The notes: generated by a model not told the origin, from the letters alone. A stretch of 15,655 bases of DNA from Pseudomonadota bacterium (GCA_021787175.1 JAJYMF010000223.1:1-15655); one strand, 5' to 3'. Shown: positions 7,151-14,916, counted from the first letter of the stretch. Translations and numbers: made by a program.

Positions 7151-7533
7151 GAGCCGGTCCCGATCGACAGTGCGTCCAGCACCATGCTGCGCAGCGCGTT
7201 GAAGGCGCGGATGTTCGCCTCGTAGCCGCGGTCGGCCGAGATCAGGGTGGTCATGGCCTCGACGAGATCGACGTTGGGGTAATGCACCATGCCCTGGGCA
7301 TCGGCCATCGGGCTGGTCGGGTCATAGACCGTCTTCTCGGATGCGTGCGCGGCGGCGGGATGCAGCACCTGGGAGAACGCCGCCGCACCGCCCAGCGCGC
7401 GGGCTGACATGGCCTGCCCCGGCCGCTCGGGGGTGTTGGCGATGGCGATGTCGTAGGTGGCGGCCTCGAGCCGCATGCGCTCGTAGGTGAGCCCTTCGCG
7501 GGAAGCTGCAAACACGGAATCGATGCCGGACAC
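7147..7533 (-). CDS. flgC: Proximal rod protein FlgC (GTG start)
   Basis: FlgC is a proximal rod subunit in the periplasm. The 128-residue product ends in the classic C-terminal helix (VHYPNVDLVEAMTTLISADR, then GYEANIRAFNALRSMVLDAL). The N-terminus (SGIDSVFAASREGLTYERMR) aligns with the family. However, the usual NNIANANT rod motif is changed to DIAIANTPERPG at about residues 28-39: the paired asparagines are lost but IANTP is kept. The start is chosen as GTG at 7531-7533 because a GGAGGA site lies seven bases upstream and the resulting N-terminus matches FlgC. An ATG at 7552-7554 would add seven residues inside flgB and leave the ribosome site within the gene. One base separates it from the flgB stop. 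Confidence 0.93.
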   Translation of the reverse strand: MSGIDSVFAASREGLTYERMRLEAATYDIAIANTPERPGQAMSARALGGAAAFSQVLHPAAAHASEKTVYDPTSPMADAQGMVHYPNVDLVEAMTTLISADRGYEANIRAFNALRSMVLDALSIGTGS

Positions 7534-7534
7534 G

Positions 7535-7900
7535 TCACTTTCCTCCGATGGCAAGGCGCATCAGTCCAAACTGGTGGTTGAGGCCCTCGGTCAGGGCGCG
7601 GTAATCGAGGTTCGCGAGAGCCAGATCCGACACTGCGCGATCGAGGTCGAGCGGCTGAGCCGGGCTCGACGTCATCGGAGCCGCGCGAAGTGCGGTCTCG
7701 CCCAGTGCCCGCAGCTGCGTGGCCGGCATCGACGGATCGGCGGCCGCCTCGCGCAGGGCTCCCAGCGCGGCGCTGAAGTCCGGGTGCGATGTGGTGCCGC
7801 CCATGGGAGCGTCGGCGATCGCGCGACTGGCCGCCTGTGCGCGCGCCTGGGCGACATCGAGTGCGAGGCTGATCGCCTCGGTGGTAAGCGCCAAGCTCAT
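7535..7900 (-). CDS. flgB: Divergent proximal rod protein FlgB
   Basis: FlgB is the most proximal rod subunit and contacts FliE. The 121-residue product is identified by its C-terminal helix at about residues 86-121 (LDRAVSDLALANLDYRALTE, then GLNHQFGLMRLAIGGK), matching the FlgB pattern with LRYQALxxGLNxxFxxLRxAI. Its location just before flgC agrees. The N-terminal half is unusual: where FlgB normally has ASNIANADTPGYKARD it reads ASRAIADAPMGGTTSHPDF at about residues 24-42, so the rod signature is almost erased, although the helix before it and the following DFSAAL are still alignable. At 121 residues it is slightly shorter than usual (about 138). The ATG at 7898-7900 has a GAGGAGA site five bases upstream. 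A much longer open frame upstream is a shadow within flgI. Confidence 0.85.
   Translation of the reverse strand: MSLALTTEAISLALDVAQARAQAASRAIADAPMGGTTSHPDFSAALGALREAAADPSMPATQLRALGETALRAAPMTSSPAQPLDLDRAVSDLALANLDYRALTEGLNHQFGLMRLAIGGK
7541..7546 (-). promoter_or_regulatory. Ribosome binding site deciding the flgC GTG start
   Basis: GGAGGA on the minus strand lies inside the end of flgB and seven bases before the GTG at 7531-7533. It supports the GTG over an in-frame ATG 21 bases upstream. Confidence 0.8.
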
Positions 7901-7905
7901 CGCGT

Positions 7906-7912
7906 TCTCCTC
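7906..7912 (-). promoter_or_regulatory. Ribosome binding site of flgB
   Basis: GAGGAGA on the minus strand lies in the 14-base gap between flgI and flgB, five bases before the ATG at 7898-7900. It supports the short FlgB over the long shadow frame running through flgI. Confidence 0.8.
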
Positions 7913-7914
7913 GG

Positions 7915-9030
7915 TCACTGAATGATCAGGCGCGCATGCAGTGCGCCCGCCGTCTTGATGGATTGCAGGATGCTGATGACGTCCCGCGTCGACACGTGAA
8001 TCGATTGCAGGGCCGAGACCAGATCGGCGACGGTGGCCCCCTCCGGGATCGACACCATGCGCACCGCAGGCTCGCGCACGCGGATGGACGAGTGCGGCAC
8101 GACGACGCTCTGGATGCCTGCGGAAGGCCGGATGTAGAGTCCCCCGGGTTGGGAGACCTCGTAGTCGGTGTGGATACTGATGCGCAGATCTCCCTGGGCA
8201 ATCGTGACGTCGCCGAGGCGTACATCGCCGCCCGCCACGACCGTACCGGTACGCTCGTTGACGACCACGCTGGCAATCTCGTCGGGACGCACGCGCACGT
8301 TCTCGACCCGCGCGATCAGACCCACGAGGCTCTGCGGCGCGCGGGCGAAGCGCAACTGGATCTTGCCGGCGTTGAGCGCGTGCACGTCGGCTTCGGGCAC
8401 GGCCGCGCGCAGCGCGCGGGTCACTCGCTCGGCGGTCGTGAAATCCGGCTGGTTGAGGAAGATCGTGAGGTCGCGGCCGGTGCTTGCGACGCCCAGGGGA
8501 GCACTCAGTTCGACCGTCGCACCGCCCGGGATCCGCCCGACGGTGGGGTAGTTCTGGCGCTCCATGCTCCCGTAAGACCGAACCTCGTAGCCGCCGACGA
8601 GGATCGAACCCTGCGCCAGCGCGTAGACGCGGTGGTCCGGCCCATCCAGAGGGGCAAGCAGCAGCGTGCCACCGCTCAGGCTGCGCGCATCGCCCAGCGA
8701 CGACACATCGACGTCGAGCTTCTCGCCGGGTTCGGCGAAGGCCGGGAGACTGGCAGTCACCATGACCGCGGCGACGTTGCGGCTGGACAGGTCGCTGGTC
8801 GAGACGTTGACGCCGAAATGGCTGAGCAGGTTGGCGACCGACTGCAGCGTCGCCTGGTTCTTCGAGGTGTCGCCCGAGCCGCTGAGGCCCACCACGAGTC
8901 CGTAGCCGATGAGCGGGTTGTCGCGCACGCCTTCGACCCGCGCGATTTCCTTCAGGCGCACATCCGCGAGGTCCTGGCCGATCGCCGGGGCGCACAGCAA
9001 CAGCGCCAGCATCATGAGTCCGATGCGCAT
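7915..9030 (-). CDS. flgI: Flagellar P-ring protein FlgI
   Basis: FlgI polymerises around the rod in the peptidoglycan layer as the P ring, a bushing for the rod, after export through Sec. The 371-residue product starts with a signal peptide (MRIGLMMLALLLCAPAIG, cleavage likely after about residue 18). It continues with the invariant FlgI N-terminus (RLKEIARVEGVRDNPLIGYG, then LVVGLSGSGDTSKNQ). Further family blocks are RNVAAVMVTASLPAFAEPGE, LDVDVSSLGDARSLSGGTLL and VVVNERTGTVVAGGDVRLG. The C-terminal ATVADLVSALQSIHVSTRDV followed by ISILQSIKTAGALHA is also typical. Length is normal. The ATG at 9028-9030 overlaps the flgH stop by one base (TGATG); an upstream ATG at 9046-9048 would spoil the signal peptide. 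FlgA, two genes upstream, is its assembly chaperone. Confidence 0.97.
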   Translation of the reverse strand: MRIGLMMLALLLCAPAIGQDLADVRLKEIARVEGVRDNPLIGYGLVVGLSGSGDTSKNQATLQSVANLLSHFGVNVSTSDLSSRNVAAVMVTASLPAFAEPGEKLDVDVSSLGDARSLSGGTLLLAPLDGPDHRVYALAQGSILVGGYEVRSYGSMERQNYPTVGRIPGGATVELSAPLGVASTGRDLTIFLNQPDFTTAERVTRALRAAVPEADVHALNAGKIQLRFARAPQSLVGLIARVENVRVRPDEIASVVVNERTGTVVAGGDVRLGDVTIAQGDLRISIHTDYEVSQPGGLYIRPSAGIQSVVVPHSSIRVREPAVRMVSIPEGATVADLVSALQSIHVSTRDVISILQSIKTAGALHARLIIQ

Positions 9031-9623
9031 CAGATCAGTCCCAGCCATTTGGCAAAGCGGTAGAGCAGCCCGCGGCGTTGCGCCTCGCTGATGTCGCCGC
9101 GCCCGGTGAACTCGATGCGGGCGTCGCTGATGCGGCTCGAGATCACCGCGTTCGCCGCGGAAACATCCTCGGGTCGCACCCAGCCGCTCAGCTGGATGCT
9201 CTGGGTTTCGCCGTTGACCACCATGGACTGGCTGCCGCGGATCTCGAGCATGCCGTCCGGTGCAACCTGCACGACGCGCACGGAGAGTTGCGCCTGCACG
9301 AGGCCTGAGCGGCTGGTCTGGCCGAGGCCGGCATCGGAACCGGAGAAGCCCAAGGTGCCGCCGTAATCACCGTGGCGGTTCTGCGCCGTTGCACTCAGCT
9401 GCACGCTGTTGTTGGCATCCGTATTGGCGCTGGCGCTGGCGCTCGAGGCCTGCAGCACGAGCACCGTGAGCGCATCGCCCACGCGGTGGGCGCGACGGTC
9501 GGCGGTCAGGCCGCGATAGGTCGCGGGATTGATCAGTGAATCCGACACGTCGTAGGCCCCGGCGGCGCGCGGGAGGCCCAGCATCAGTAGGGCGCCGACG
9601 AGAAGCAGACGCTCAGTGTTCAA
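9030..9623 (-). CDS. flgH: Flagellar L-ring protein FlgH, no lipobox cysteine (TTG start)
   Basis: FlgH forms the L ring in the outer membrane. The 197-residue product has family blocks YRGLTADRRAHRVGDALTVL (about residues 36-55), then QASSASASANTDANNS, MLEIRGSQSMVVNGETQSIQ, LSGWVRPEDVSAANAVISSR and DARIEFTGRGDISEAQRRG, ending in the typical FAKWLGLI. It is shorter than enteric FlgH (about 232). FlgH is normally a lipoprotein, but here the leader ends in GLPRAAGAYD with an AGA signal-peptidase I-type site at about residue 23, and the protein contains no cysteine at all. The TTG at 9621-9623 is chosen because an AAGGGAG site lies nine bases upstream and it yields a charged n-region and full signal peptide. 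The next in-frame ATG, codon 14, lies inside the leader. It overlaps flgA by 11 bases. Confidence 0.93.
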   Translation of the reverse strand: MNTERLLLVGALLMLGLPRAAGAYDVSDSLINPATYRGLTADRRAHRVGDALTVLVLQASSASASANTDANNSVQLSATAQNRHGDYGGTLGFSGSDAGLGQTSRSGLVQAQLSVRVVQVAPDGMLEIRGSQSMVVNGETQSIQLSGWVRPEDVSAANAVISSRISDARIEFTGRGDISEAQRRGLLYRFAKWLGLI

Positions 9624-10317
9624 GGTCGACCACTCCCTTGCCGGTGATCTGCGCCTGGAAGGACGCGTGCGCGCCGGCCAGCACGACCGGCACCGTGGCG
9701 CCCTTCATGCCGGCCGCCAGGGCCGTTCCCACCGCATCGATATGAATGGCGCCGTAGGTCACGGTCACGCGCACGCGCTGCCGGGCATCCACATCCGGGA
9801 TGGGCTCGAAGTCCTGCGGGGTGACGGGCTGGCCGGCACACACGGCGCGACGCAGGCGTTCGCCCGCGAGCGTGGGCGGTTCGGTGAAAGGCGTTCCCGC
9901 CGTCGCGGCCACATCGACCGAAGCGCGCCGCCACGTCAGCGCCGTCGCCGGCGTGCCGCGCGGAGCGTCGGCGGCATAGGTCTCGACGGTTCTGAAGACG
10001 GAGACGGCGAACCAGACGTCGGCGGTCTGCACGTCATGTCCGTTCACGAGCAGCCGTACCGGCACGCTGACGCGGGCGCGTGGCAGCAGCCCTGCCACGG
10101 GGTCCGCCGCGAGCCGCAAGTCGCCGGCCGGCAGGAGAATGCGGTCCGGGCGCCCGATGACCCGCAGGGTCGTGCGGGTACAGGCCGCCCCGAGTTGCGT
10201 GCACAGGGCCGCCTCCGCCACGGCGATCACGCGCGCGCCCGCGATCGATTGCGTGCTTGGTGTCGGCGTCGCGGGTGCGACCGTCGACGCCAGAACGTTG
10301 AGCAGAGCGGCCAGCAT
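9613..10317 (-). CDS. flgA: Flagellar P-ring assembly chaperone FlgA
   Basis: FlgA is a periplasmic chaperone that helps FlgI form the P ring. The 234-residue product has the FlgA C-terminal SAF-like region at about 140-234, including RRAVCAGQPVTPQDFEPIPD, VDARQRVRVTVTYGAIHIDA and GMKGATVPVV, with a GKGVVDLEH ending. The N-terminal domain carries a cysteine pair (C39 and C46). The leader (MLAALLNVLASTVAPATPT) is hydrophobic but has no basic residue, so it is a weak signal peptide. No in-frame ATG, GTG or TTG was found in the few codons checked upstream. The ATG at 10315-10317 follows the flgG stop by two bases. Position between flgG and flgH agrees with many diderm operons. Sequence conservation in this family is low, so context adds weight. 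Confidence 0.9.
   Translation of the reverse strand: MLAALLNVLASTVAPATPTPSTQSIAGARVIAVAEAALCTQLGAACTRTTLRVIGRPDRILLPAGDLRLAADPVAGLLPRARVSVPVRLLVNGHDVQTADVWFAVSVFRTVETYAADAPRGTPATALTWRRASVDVAATAGTPFTEPPTLAGERLRRAVCAGQPVTPQDFEPIPDVDARQRVRVTVTYGAIHIDAVGTALAAGMKGATVPVVLAGAHASFQAQITGKGVVDLEH
9633..9639 (-). promoter_or_regulatory. Ribosome binding site deciding the flgH TTG start
   Basis: AAGGGAG on the minus strand lies within the 3' end of flgA, nine bases before the TTG at 9621-9623. The next in-frame ATG falls inside the signal peptide. Confidence 0.72.
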
Positions 10318-10319
10318 GG

Positions 10320-11087
10320 TCAGCGCCGCAGATTGTTGATGGTGTCGAGAATCTGATCGGCGGCCTGGATCAGACGCGCGTTGAGCTGGTAGGCGCGCTG
10401 GGCCATGACCAGGGATGCCATCTCGCTGACCATGTCGACGTTGGCCATCTCGAGCGCACCCTGCTGGATCTGCCCGAAGCCGGGATCGCCGGGGTGGCCG
10501 ATGCTGGGATCCCCGGAGGCGGGCGTGGGCGCGAAGGCGTTGTCGCCCACCGAGCGCAGCCCCTCAGGCGCGGGGAAAGAGGCGAGTTCGATGCGCCCGA
10601 GGGTCGTCGGGTTCTGGTCGGTCCCGAGGGTGGCGGTCACCTGGCCCTGCAGGTCGATCTTGATGTTCGTGGCGTCGGGAGGAATCTGGATGCTGTTGGC
10701 CAGTGGCAGCCCGGTCGTGGTCACGAGACGACCCTGGTCGTCGACGTGGAGTTGGCCGTCCCGCGTGTAGAGACGATTGCCGTTGCCATCCGTGATCTCG
10801 AGGAACCCGGAGCCCTGGACAGCGAGATCGAAGGTATTGCCGGTCTGCTGCACGGCGCCGTTCGAGAATGTCGGTTGCGTGGTCAGCACTTCACTGCCGG
10901 CCCCGGTGTTGCCGAGCGGCTGACCCTGCTCGACCTCGGCACGGGTGACGGTGGCGACATCGGCAAACGCCACGCGCGAGCGCTTGAAGCCCGGCGTCTG
11001 CATGTTGGCCACGTTGTTCGAGATCACGTCGATCTGCTGCTGGTCGGCCTTGAGCCCGCTGGCCGCGATGTAGAGCGCATCCACCAT
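10320..11087 (-). CDS. flgG: Distal rod protein FlgG
   Basis: FlgG builds the distal rod passing through the P and L rings. The 255-residue product has the normal length (about 260). The N-terminal signature SNNVANMQTPGFKR lies at residues 23-36, after MVDALYIAASGLKADQQQID. The central blocks QTGNTFDLAVQGSGFLEITD, GNRLYTRDGQLHVDDQGRLV and TTTGLPLANSIQIP are typical, and the C-terminus reads GALEMANVDMVSEMASLVMA, then QRAYQLNARLIQAADQILDT. The ATG at 11085-11087 has a strong GGAGGAGA site five bases upstream, which excludes the longer open frame that starts within flgF. Confidence 0.97.
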   Translation of the reverse strand: MVDALYIAASGLKADQQQIDVISNNVANMQTPGFKRSRVAFADVATVTRAEVEQGQPLGNTGAGSEVLTTQPTFSNGAVQQTGNTFDLAVQGSGFLEITDGNGNRLYTRDGQLHVDDQGRLVTTTGLPLANSIQIPPDATNIKIDLQGQVTATLGTDQNPTTLGRIELASFPAPEGLRSVGDNAFAPTPASGDPSIGHPGDPGFGQIQQGALEMANVDMVSEMASLVMAQRAYQLNARLIQAADQILDTINNLRR

Positions 11088-11092
11088 GACGA

Positions 11093-11100
11093 TCTCCTCC
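11093..11100 (-). promoter_or_regulatory. Strong ribosome binding site of flgG
   Basis: GGAGGAGA on the minus strand lies in the 19-base spacer between flgF and flgG, the longest gap in the window. It fixes the flgG start at 11087 and, with such a strong site, suggests high translation of the distal rod subunit. Confidence 0.85.
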
Positions 11101-11106
11101 GAGAAA

Positions 11107-11784
11107 TCAGGAACCGGTGCCGATCTCTTTGACGCCCGCATCCATCGCCTGGTCGTAGGCGGCCAGCGCGTGCTGAACGGACTCCGCGTGCCGCGACAGC
11201 GCGATCAGCTGGACCATGGCACCCGCCGCATCGACGTTGGAACCTTCCAGCGCGCCCTGATGAACCGATGCCGCCGCCGCAGTGAATGCGCCGCGGTAGG
11301 CGAACAGGTTGCCGCCCACCGGCTCCAGAGCCGCGGGCTGCGCCACATCGACGATCCGCAGGCGACCGAGCGCATCAGTGCCATCGAAGACGGTGCCGTT
11401 CGCGGCGATGCGCACGGGACGATCGGGCAGCGTGAGTGCGCCGGCATCGGTCAGGACCGGATACCCGTGGCCGTCCACGAGCCGGCCTTGCGCGTCGCGG
11501 CCGAATTGCCCGTCGCGCTCCAGCATCACCTGGCCGTTCGCCTCGACCATGAAGAACCCGGGCCCCTGCAGCGCGAGGTCGAGGTTGCCGCCGGTCTGGA
11601 GCAGCGGGCCATTGGCCAGGCTCAGAGCCACGCCATGAGCATGCAGAGCGCGGCCGAAGCCCGCCAGGGCCTGCTGTGCGCGGTACCCCGGGGTTTCGAG
11701 GTTGGCCACGTTCTGGCCGATGGTGTCGAGCGAACTCACATCGGCGCGCAGGGCGCCGGCGACGATGGGCAGGATGCTGTTCAT
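11107..11784 (-). CDS. flgF: Distal rod protein FlgF
   Basis: FlgF is a rod subunit between the proximal rod and FlgG. The 225-residue product carries the axial signature QNVANLETPGYR at about residues 24-35. It continues with GNLDLALQGPGFFMVEANGQ and ERDGQFGRDAQGRLVDGHGY, then PVLTDAG, and a C-terminus with QGALEGSNVDAAGAMVQLIA. It is slightly shorter than enteric FlgF (about 251). Distinguishing FlgF from FlgG rests on length, on the lower conservation of the middle, and on the order flgF-flgG. The ATG at 11782-11784 lies seven bases after the flhA stop, with a GAGG upstream. The open frame further upstream lies inside flhA. Confidence 0.93.
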   Translation of the reverse strand: MNSILPIVAGALRADVSSLDTIGQNVANLETPGYRAQQALAGFGRALHAHGVALSLANGPLLQTGGNLDLALQGPGFFMVEANGQVMLERDGQFGRDAQGRLVDGHGYPVLTDAGALTLPDRPVRIAANGTVFDGTDALGRLRIVDVAQPAALEPVGGNLFAYRGAFTAAAASVHQGALEGSNVDAAGAMVQLIALSRHAESVQHALAAYDQAMDAGVKEIGTGS

Positions 11785-11791
11785 GGGGGCC

Positions 11792-13846
11792 TCATGCGGC
11801 GGCGGACACCGCGGCGAACGATCGGACGACCGTGGACGGGGGGACTTCGTTGATGCCAAGAACCGTCACGTGCGGCAGCGCGCGCTGCAGCAGCGCGCGC
11901 ACGTGGCGGCGCAGGGCGCTCGGGCAAAGCAGAACCGGCAGCAGATTGCGGCCCATCATGGCGTCGGCCTGACGCGCGAGCTGGCTCAGGAGTCCCTCGA
12001 GTTGCGCAGGGTCGCTGATCAGTAGCGGATGGCCCTCACGCTGGCGCAGCGCTGCCAGCATCGCGTGTTCGAGCTCGGTGCCAAGGGTGAGGACATGCAG
12101 CTCCCCCTGCTCGTTGCAGACTCTCTGGCAGATCGACGCCCCGAGACGTTCACGCGCGCGTTCGACCAGGTCGTCCGGATGTTTGGTGGTCTTGCCGGCA
12201 TCCACCAACACTTCCAGCACCGTGTCCAGCCGCCGGATGCTGACTTGCTCGCGCAGCAGGTGCTGCAGCACCTTCTGCACATCCGTGAGCGAGAGGATGT
12301 TCGGCACCAGTTCCTCGACCAGAGAGGGCTGGCGCTCCCGCACGCGCGCCACCAGCCGCTCCGTCTCGGCACGGGTGAGCAATTCCGGCGCATAGCGCTT
12401 CGCCACTTCTCCGAGGTGCGTCATCAGCACGGTTTCGGGGTCGACCAGGGTGTAGCCCGCGCCGCGCGCGAACTGGCGCTGGTCGGGGCTGATCCAGAGC
12501 GCCGGCAGGCCGTAGGCAGGATCGCGCGTCTCGCGGCCCTCGAGGCGGGAGCGCTTGCCGCCGGGGTTGATCGCCAGGACGCCATCGACCAGGAGCTCGC
12601 CCTGTGCCGCACGAGCGCCGTGCACCAGGATTTCGTAGGCTTGAGCCGCCAGTGGCCGATCGGTGACCAAGGTGACTCGCGGCAGCACGAACCCGGTGTC
12701 GATGGCGAACTGCCTGCGCAGGGCGTCGACCCGATCGCCGAGGCCCAAACCCCTCATGGCATAAGCCTCGGCAATGGCTCTGCCAAGACGCAGCTCGATG
12801 GGCTCGACCCGCAGCGACGCATAGAGCTCGTCTTCGTTGGCGCGTGGTGGAGGTGCTTCCGGGACGGCGGGACCTTCCGCGGTGGCGACGCTGCCGCGTT
12901 GGGCGATCAGCGCGAGGCCCACGACGAGCGCCAGCACCAGCGCAACGGGCAACGCGGGTAGCCCCGGCAATACCAACAGGGCGCCCAGGGCCAGCGCCAC
13001 GATCATCAGTGTGCGCGGATTGGAGAGCACCTGACGGGCGACCTCGGTGCCAAGCTGCGCGTCGGACGCAGCCCGGGTGATGATGATGCCGGTGGCGACC
13101 GCGATCACCAGCGAGGGAATCTGCGTCACGATGCCGTCGCCCACGGTCAGCAACGTGTAGCGATGCACTGCCTCGGTCCATGGCAGGCCGCGCTGCAGCA
13201 TGCCTACCGAGAGACCGCCGACGATGTCGATCAGGATGATGAGAATGCCGGCGATGGCATCGCCCTTGACGAACTTGGTAGCACCGTCCATCGCGCCATA
13301 GAAGTTGGCCTCCTTCTCGATGTGCGCGCGCCGACGCCGGGCCTCGTGCTGGTCGATCAGGCCCATGTTCATGTCGGCATCGATGCTCATCTGCTTGCCG
13401 GGCATGCTGTCGAGGGTGAAGCGCGCCGCGACCTCGGCCACGCGTTGGGCGCCGCTGGTGACCACGACGTACTGCACGACGACCAGGATCAGGAACACCA
13501 CCAGTCCGATGACGTAGTTGCCGCCGACGACGTAGGTGCCGATCGCGTGGATGACGCGGCCGGCATTGCCGTCGCCCAGGATCAACCGGGTCGCCGAGAT
13601 GTTGAGCGCCAACCGGAACAGAGTGGTCATCAGGAGCAGCGAGGGGAACGTCGAAAAGCTTAGTGGCGTGTCGGTGAAGAACGTCAGCAGCAGGATCAGG
13701 AGGCCCGCACTCAAGTTGAGGATCAGCAGCACGTCGAGCAGGGAGGGCGGGATCGGAACGAAGAGAATCATCAGGATCGCGATCATCCCGCCCACCAGCG
13801 CGAGATCGCGGCGCCCCGTCCAGAGCTGCGAGAGCAGGCTGCCCAT
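11792..13846 (-). CDS. flhA: Flagellar export gate protein FlhA
   Basis: FlhA is the large membrane component of the export gate; its cytoplasmic ring docks FliJ, chaperones and substrates and it couples proton flow to export. The 684-residue product has a hydrophobic N-terminal half with multiple membrane helices beginning at about residue 15. It carries the FHIPEP family signature RFTLDSMPGKQMSIDADMNM at about residues 142-161, then ARRRRAHIEKEANFYGAMDG and GDAIAGILIILIDIVGGLSV. The cytoplasmic part contains PRVTLVTDRPL, GYTLVDPETVLMTHLGEV, and near the end LLSQLARQADAMMGRNLLPV, then LLCPSALRRHVRALLQRALP. Length is normal (about 690). The ATG at 13844-13846 overlaps the flhB stop by one base (TGATG); upstream starts in the same frame are within flhB. 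Confidence 0.98.
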   Translation of the reverse strand: MGSLLSQLWTGRRDLALVGGMIAILMILFVPIPPSLLDVLLILNLSAGLLILLLTFFTDTPLSFSTFPSLLLMTTLFRLALNISATRLILGDGNAGRVIHAIGTYVVGGNYVIGLVVFLILVVVQYVVVTSGAQRVAEVAARFTLDSMPGKQMSIDADMNMGLIDQHEARRRRAHIEKEANFYGAMDGATKFVKGDAIAGILIILIDIVGGLSVGMLQRGLPWTEAVHRYTLLTVGDGIVTQIPSLVIAVATGIIITRAASDAQLGTEVARQVLSNPRTLMIVALALGALLVLPGLPALPVALVLALVVGLALIAQRGSVATAEGPAVPEAPPPRANEDELYASLRVEPIELRLGRAIAEAYAMRGLGLGDRVDALRRQFAIDTGFVLPRVTLVTDRPLAAQAYEILVHGARAAQGELLVDGVLAINPGGKRSRLEGRETRDPAYGLPALWISPDQRQFARGAGYTLVDPETVLMTHLGEVAKRYAPELLTRAETERLVARVRERQPSLVEELVPNILSLTDVQKVLQHLLREQVSIRRLDTVLEVLVDAGKTTKHPDDLVERARERLGASICQRVCNEQGELHVLTLGTELEHAMLAALRQREGHPLLISDPAQLEGLLSQLARQADAMMGRNLLPVLLCPSALRRHVRALLQRALPHVTVLGINEVPPSTVVRSFAAVSAAA

Positions 13847-14916
13847 CAGGCGATCCGGTGGCCGGGACGGGCCATCAGCCAGCGGTAGATCGGCCCGAGC
13901 TGCGTGAACAGCTCCTCGGGCACCGGCGCGTCGATGCGACATGCTCGGAACAGCGCCCGTGCCAGCTCGGGGGACTGCAGCTGCGGCACACCGGCGCGCC
14001 ACGCGATCTCCCGCATCCGCAGTGCCATGCCATCCGTGCCCTTGGCCACCACGATCGGCGCGCGCATGGTCGAGGGGCGGTACTGCAACGCCACCGACAG
14101 GTGCGTGGGGTTGCTGAGCACGACATCGGCTTCGGCGACCCGCCCGACCGCGCGCGTGCGTTTGAGCAGCTCCTGCACCAGGCGTCGACGGCGCGAACGG
14201 ACCTCCGGGTCACCTTCCCTTCTCTTGCTCTCGTCCTTAAGGTCACGGCGGCTCATGCGCAGCTTGCGCAGATAGTCGCGGCGCACGAACAGCAGGTCCA
14301 GGAGCGCGAGCGCGCCGAAGCCGACCAGGATCCACGTCGCCGCACGCACGAACGTCGCCAGCAGTTCGGTGGGCAGCGCGTGCGGTGTAGCCAAGGCCGC
14401 GGTGTCGGCCCATCCGTCAAGATGGCCAAAGGCCCACCAGGCCATCACCGCGAGCACGGCCACCTTGCCGATCAGCTTGCCGAGCTCCCACAGCATGCGT
14501 CGACTGAAGATCCGCTTGAAGCCCTGGGCGGGATTCAACCGGCTCCAGTCCGGCGTGATGGGCGTCGCGCTGAAGTCCACGCCGGTCTGCGCGAGATGGC
14601 CGGCGACTGCGGCAATCAGCATCGCGAAGAGCGCCGGCATCAACGCCTGCGCGACCGCTCCGTAGACGCGCCCCAGCCAGCGCAGCAGCCCGGTTCCGAC
14701 AATCGGGCCGCTCCCCGCCAGCAGCAGCGAGGCCTGCATGGCGCCAGCGAGTGTGCCTGCAACGTGGGAGGCCGTGACCACAAAGGCGACGGCAAATGCG
14801 GCCATCACGAGCACGCCGGTCAGTTCCGCGCTGCGGGCCACCTGGCCACGCTCGCGCGCCTCCTCCAGACGGTAGCGCGTCGGCCGCTCGGTCTTGTCCT
14901 GCTGACTGTCGGCCAT
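13846..14916 (-). CDS. flhB: Flagellar export switch protein FlhB
   Basis: FlhB is the export-gate subunit that switches substrate class from rod/hook to filament after self-cleavage. The 356-residue product has an N-terminus DKTERPTRYRLEEARERGQV typical of the family, four hydrophobic segments between about residues 32 and 210, and a cytoplasmic domain. The autocleavage motif NPTH is intact at residues 269-272, within ADVVLSNPTHLSVALQYRP. It is followed by APIVVAKGTDGMALRMREIA and LARALFRACRIDAPVPEELF. The ATG at 14914-14916 is preferred because a GAGG site lies about eight bases upstream; a TTG at 14920-14922 would add two residues. The start follows the fliR stop by two bases. Confidence 0.97.
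   Translation of the reverse strand: MADSQQDKTERPTRYRLEEARERGQVARSAELTGVLVMAAFAVAFVVTASHVAGTLAGAMQASLLLAGSGPIVGTGLLRWLGRVYGAVAQALMPALFAMLIAAVAGHLAQTGVDFSATPITPDWSRLNPAQGFKRIFSRRMLWELGKLIGKVAVLAVMAWWAFGHLDGWADTAALATPHALPTELLATFVRAATWILVGFGALALLDLLFVRRDYLRKLRMSRRDLKDESKRREGDPEVRSRRRRLVQELLKRTRAVGRVAEADVVLSNPTHLSVALQYRPSTMRAPIVVAKGTDGMALRMREIAWRAGVPQLQSPELARALFRACRIDAPVPEELFTQLGPIYRWLMARPGHRIA

Noticed and set aside
7535..8995. A 486-codon minus-strand frame ending at FlgB
   Set aside because: The upstream part is a shadow of flgI in another frame. The FlgB family match begins only after the ATG at 7900.
9018..9048. Alternative upstream ATG for flgI at 9046-9048
   Set aside because: It would put MAGTDL with an acidic residue before the signal peptide. 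The ATG at 9030, overlapping the flgH stop, gives a normal leader.
11785..11791. Possible promoter or terminator between flhA and flgF
   Set aside because: The gap is only seven bases, and no gap in the window exceeds 19 bases. No stem-loop with a T-run or sigma-factor motif could be supported.
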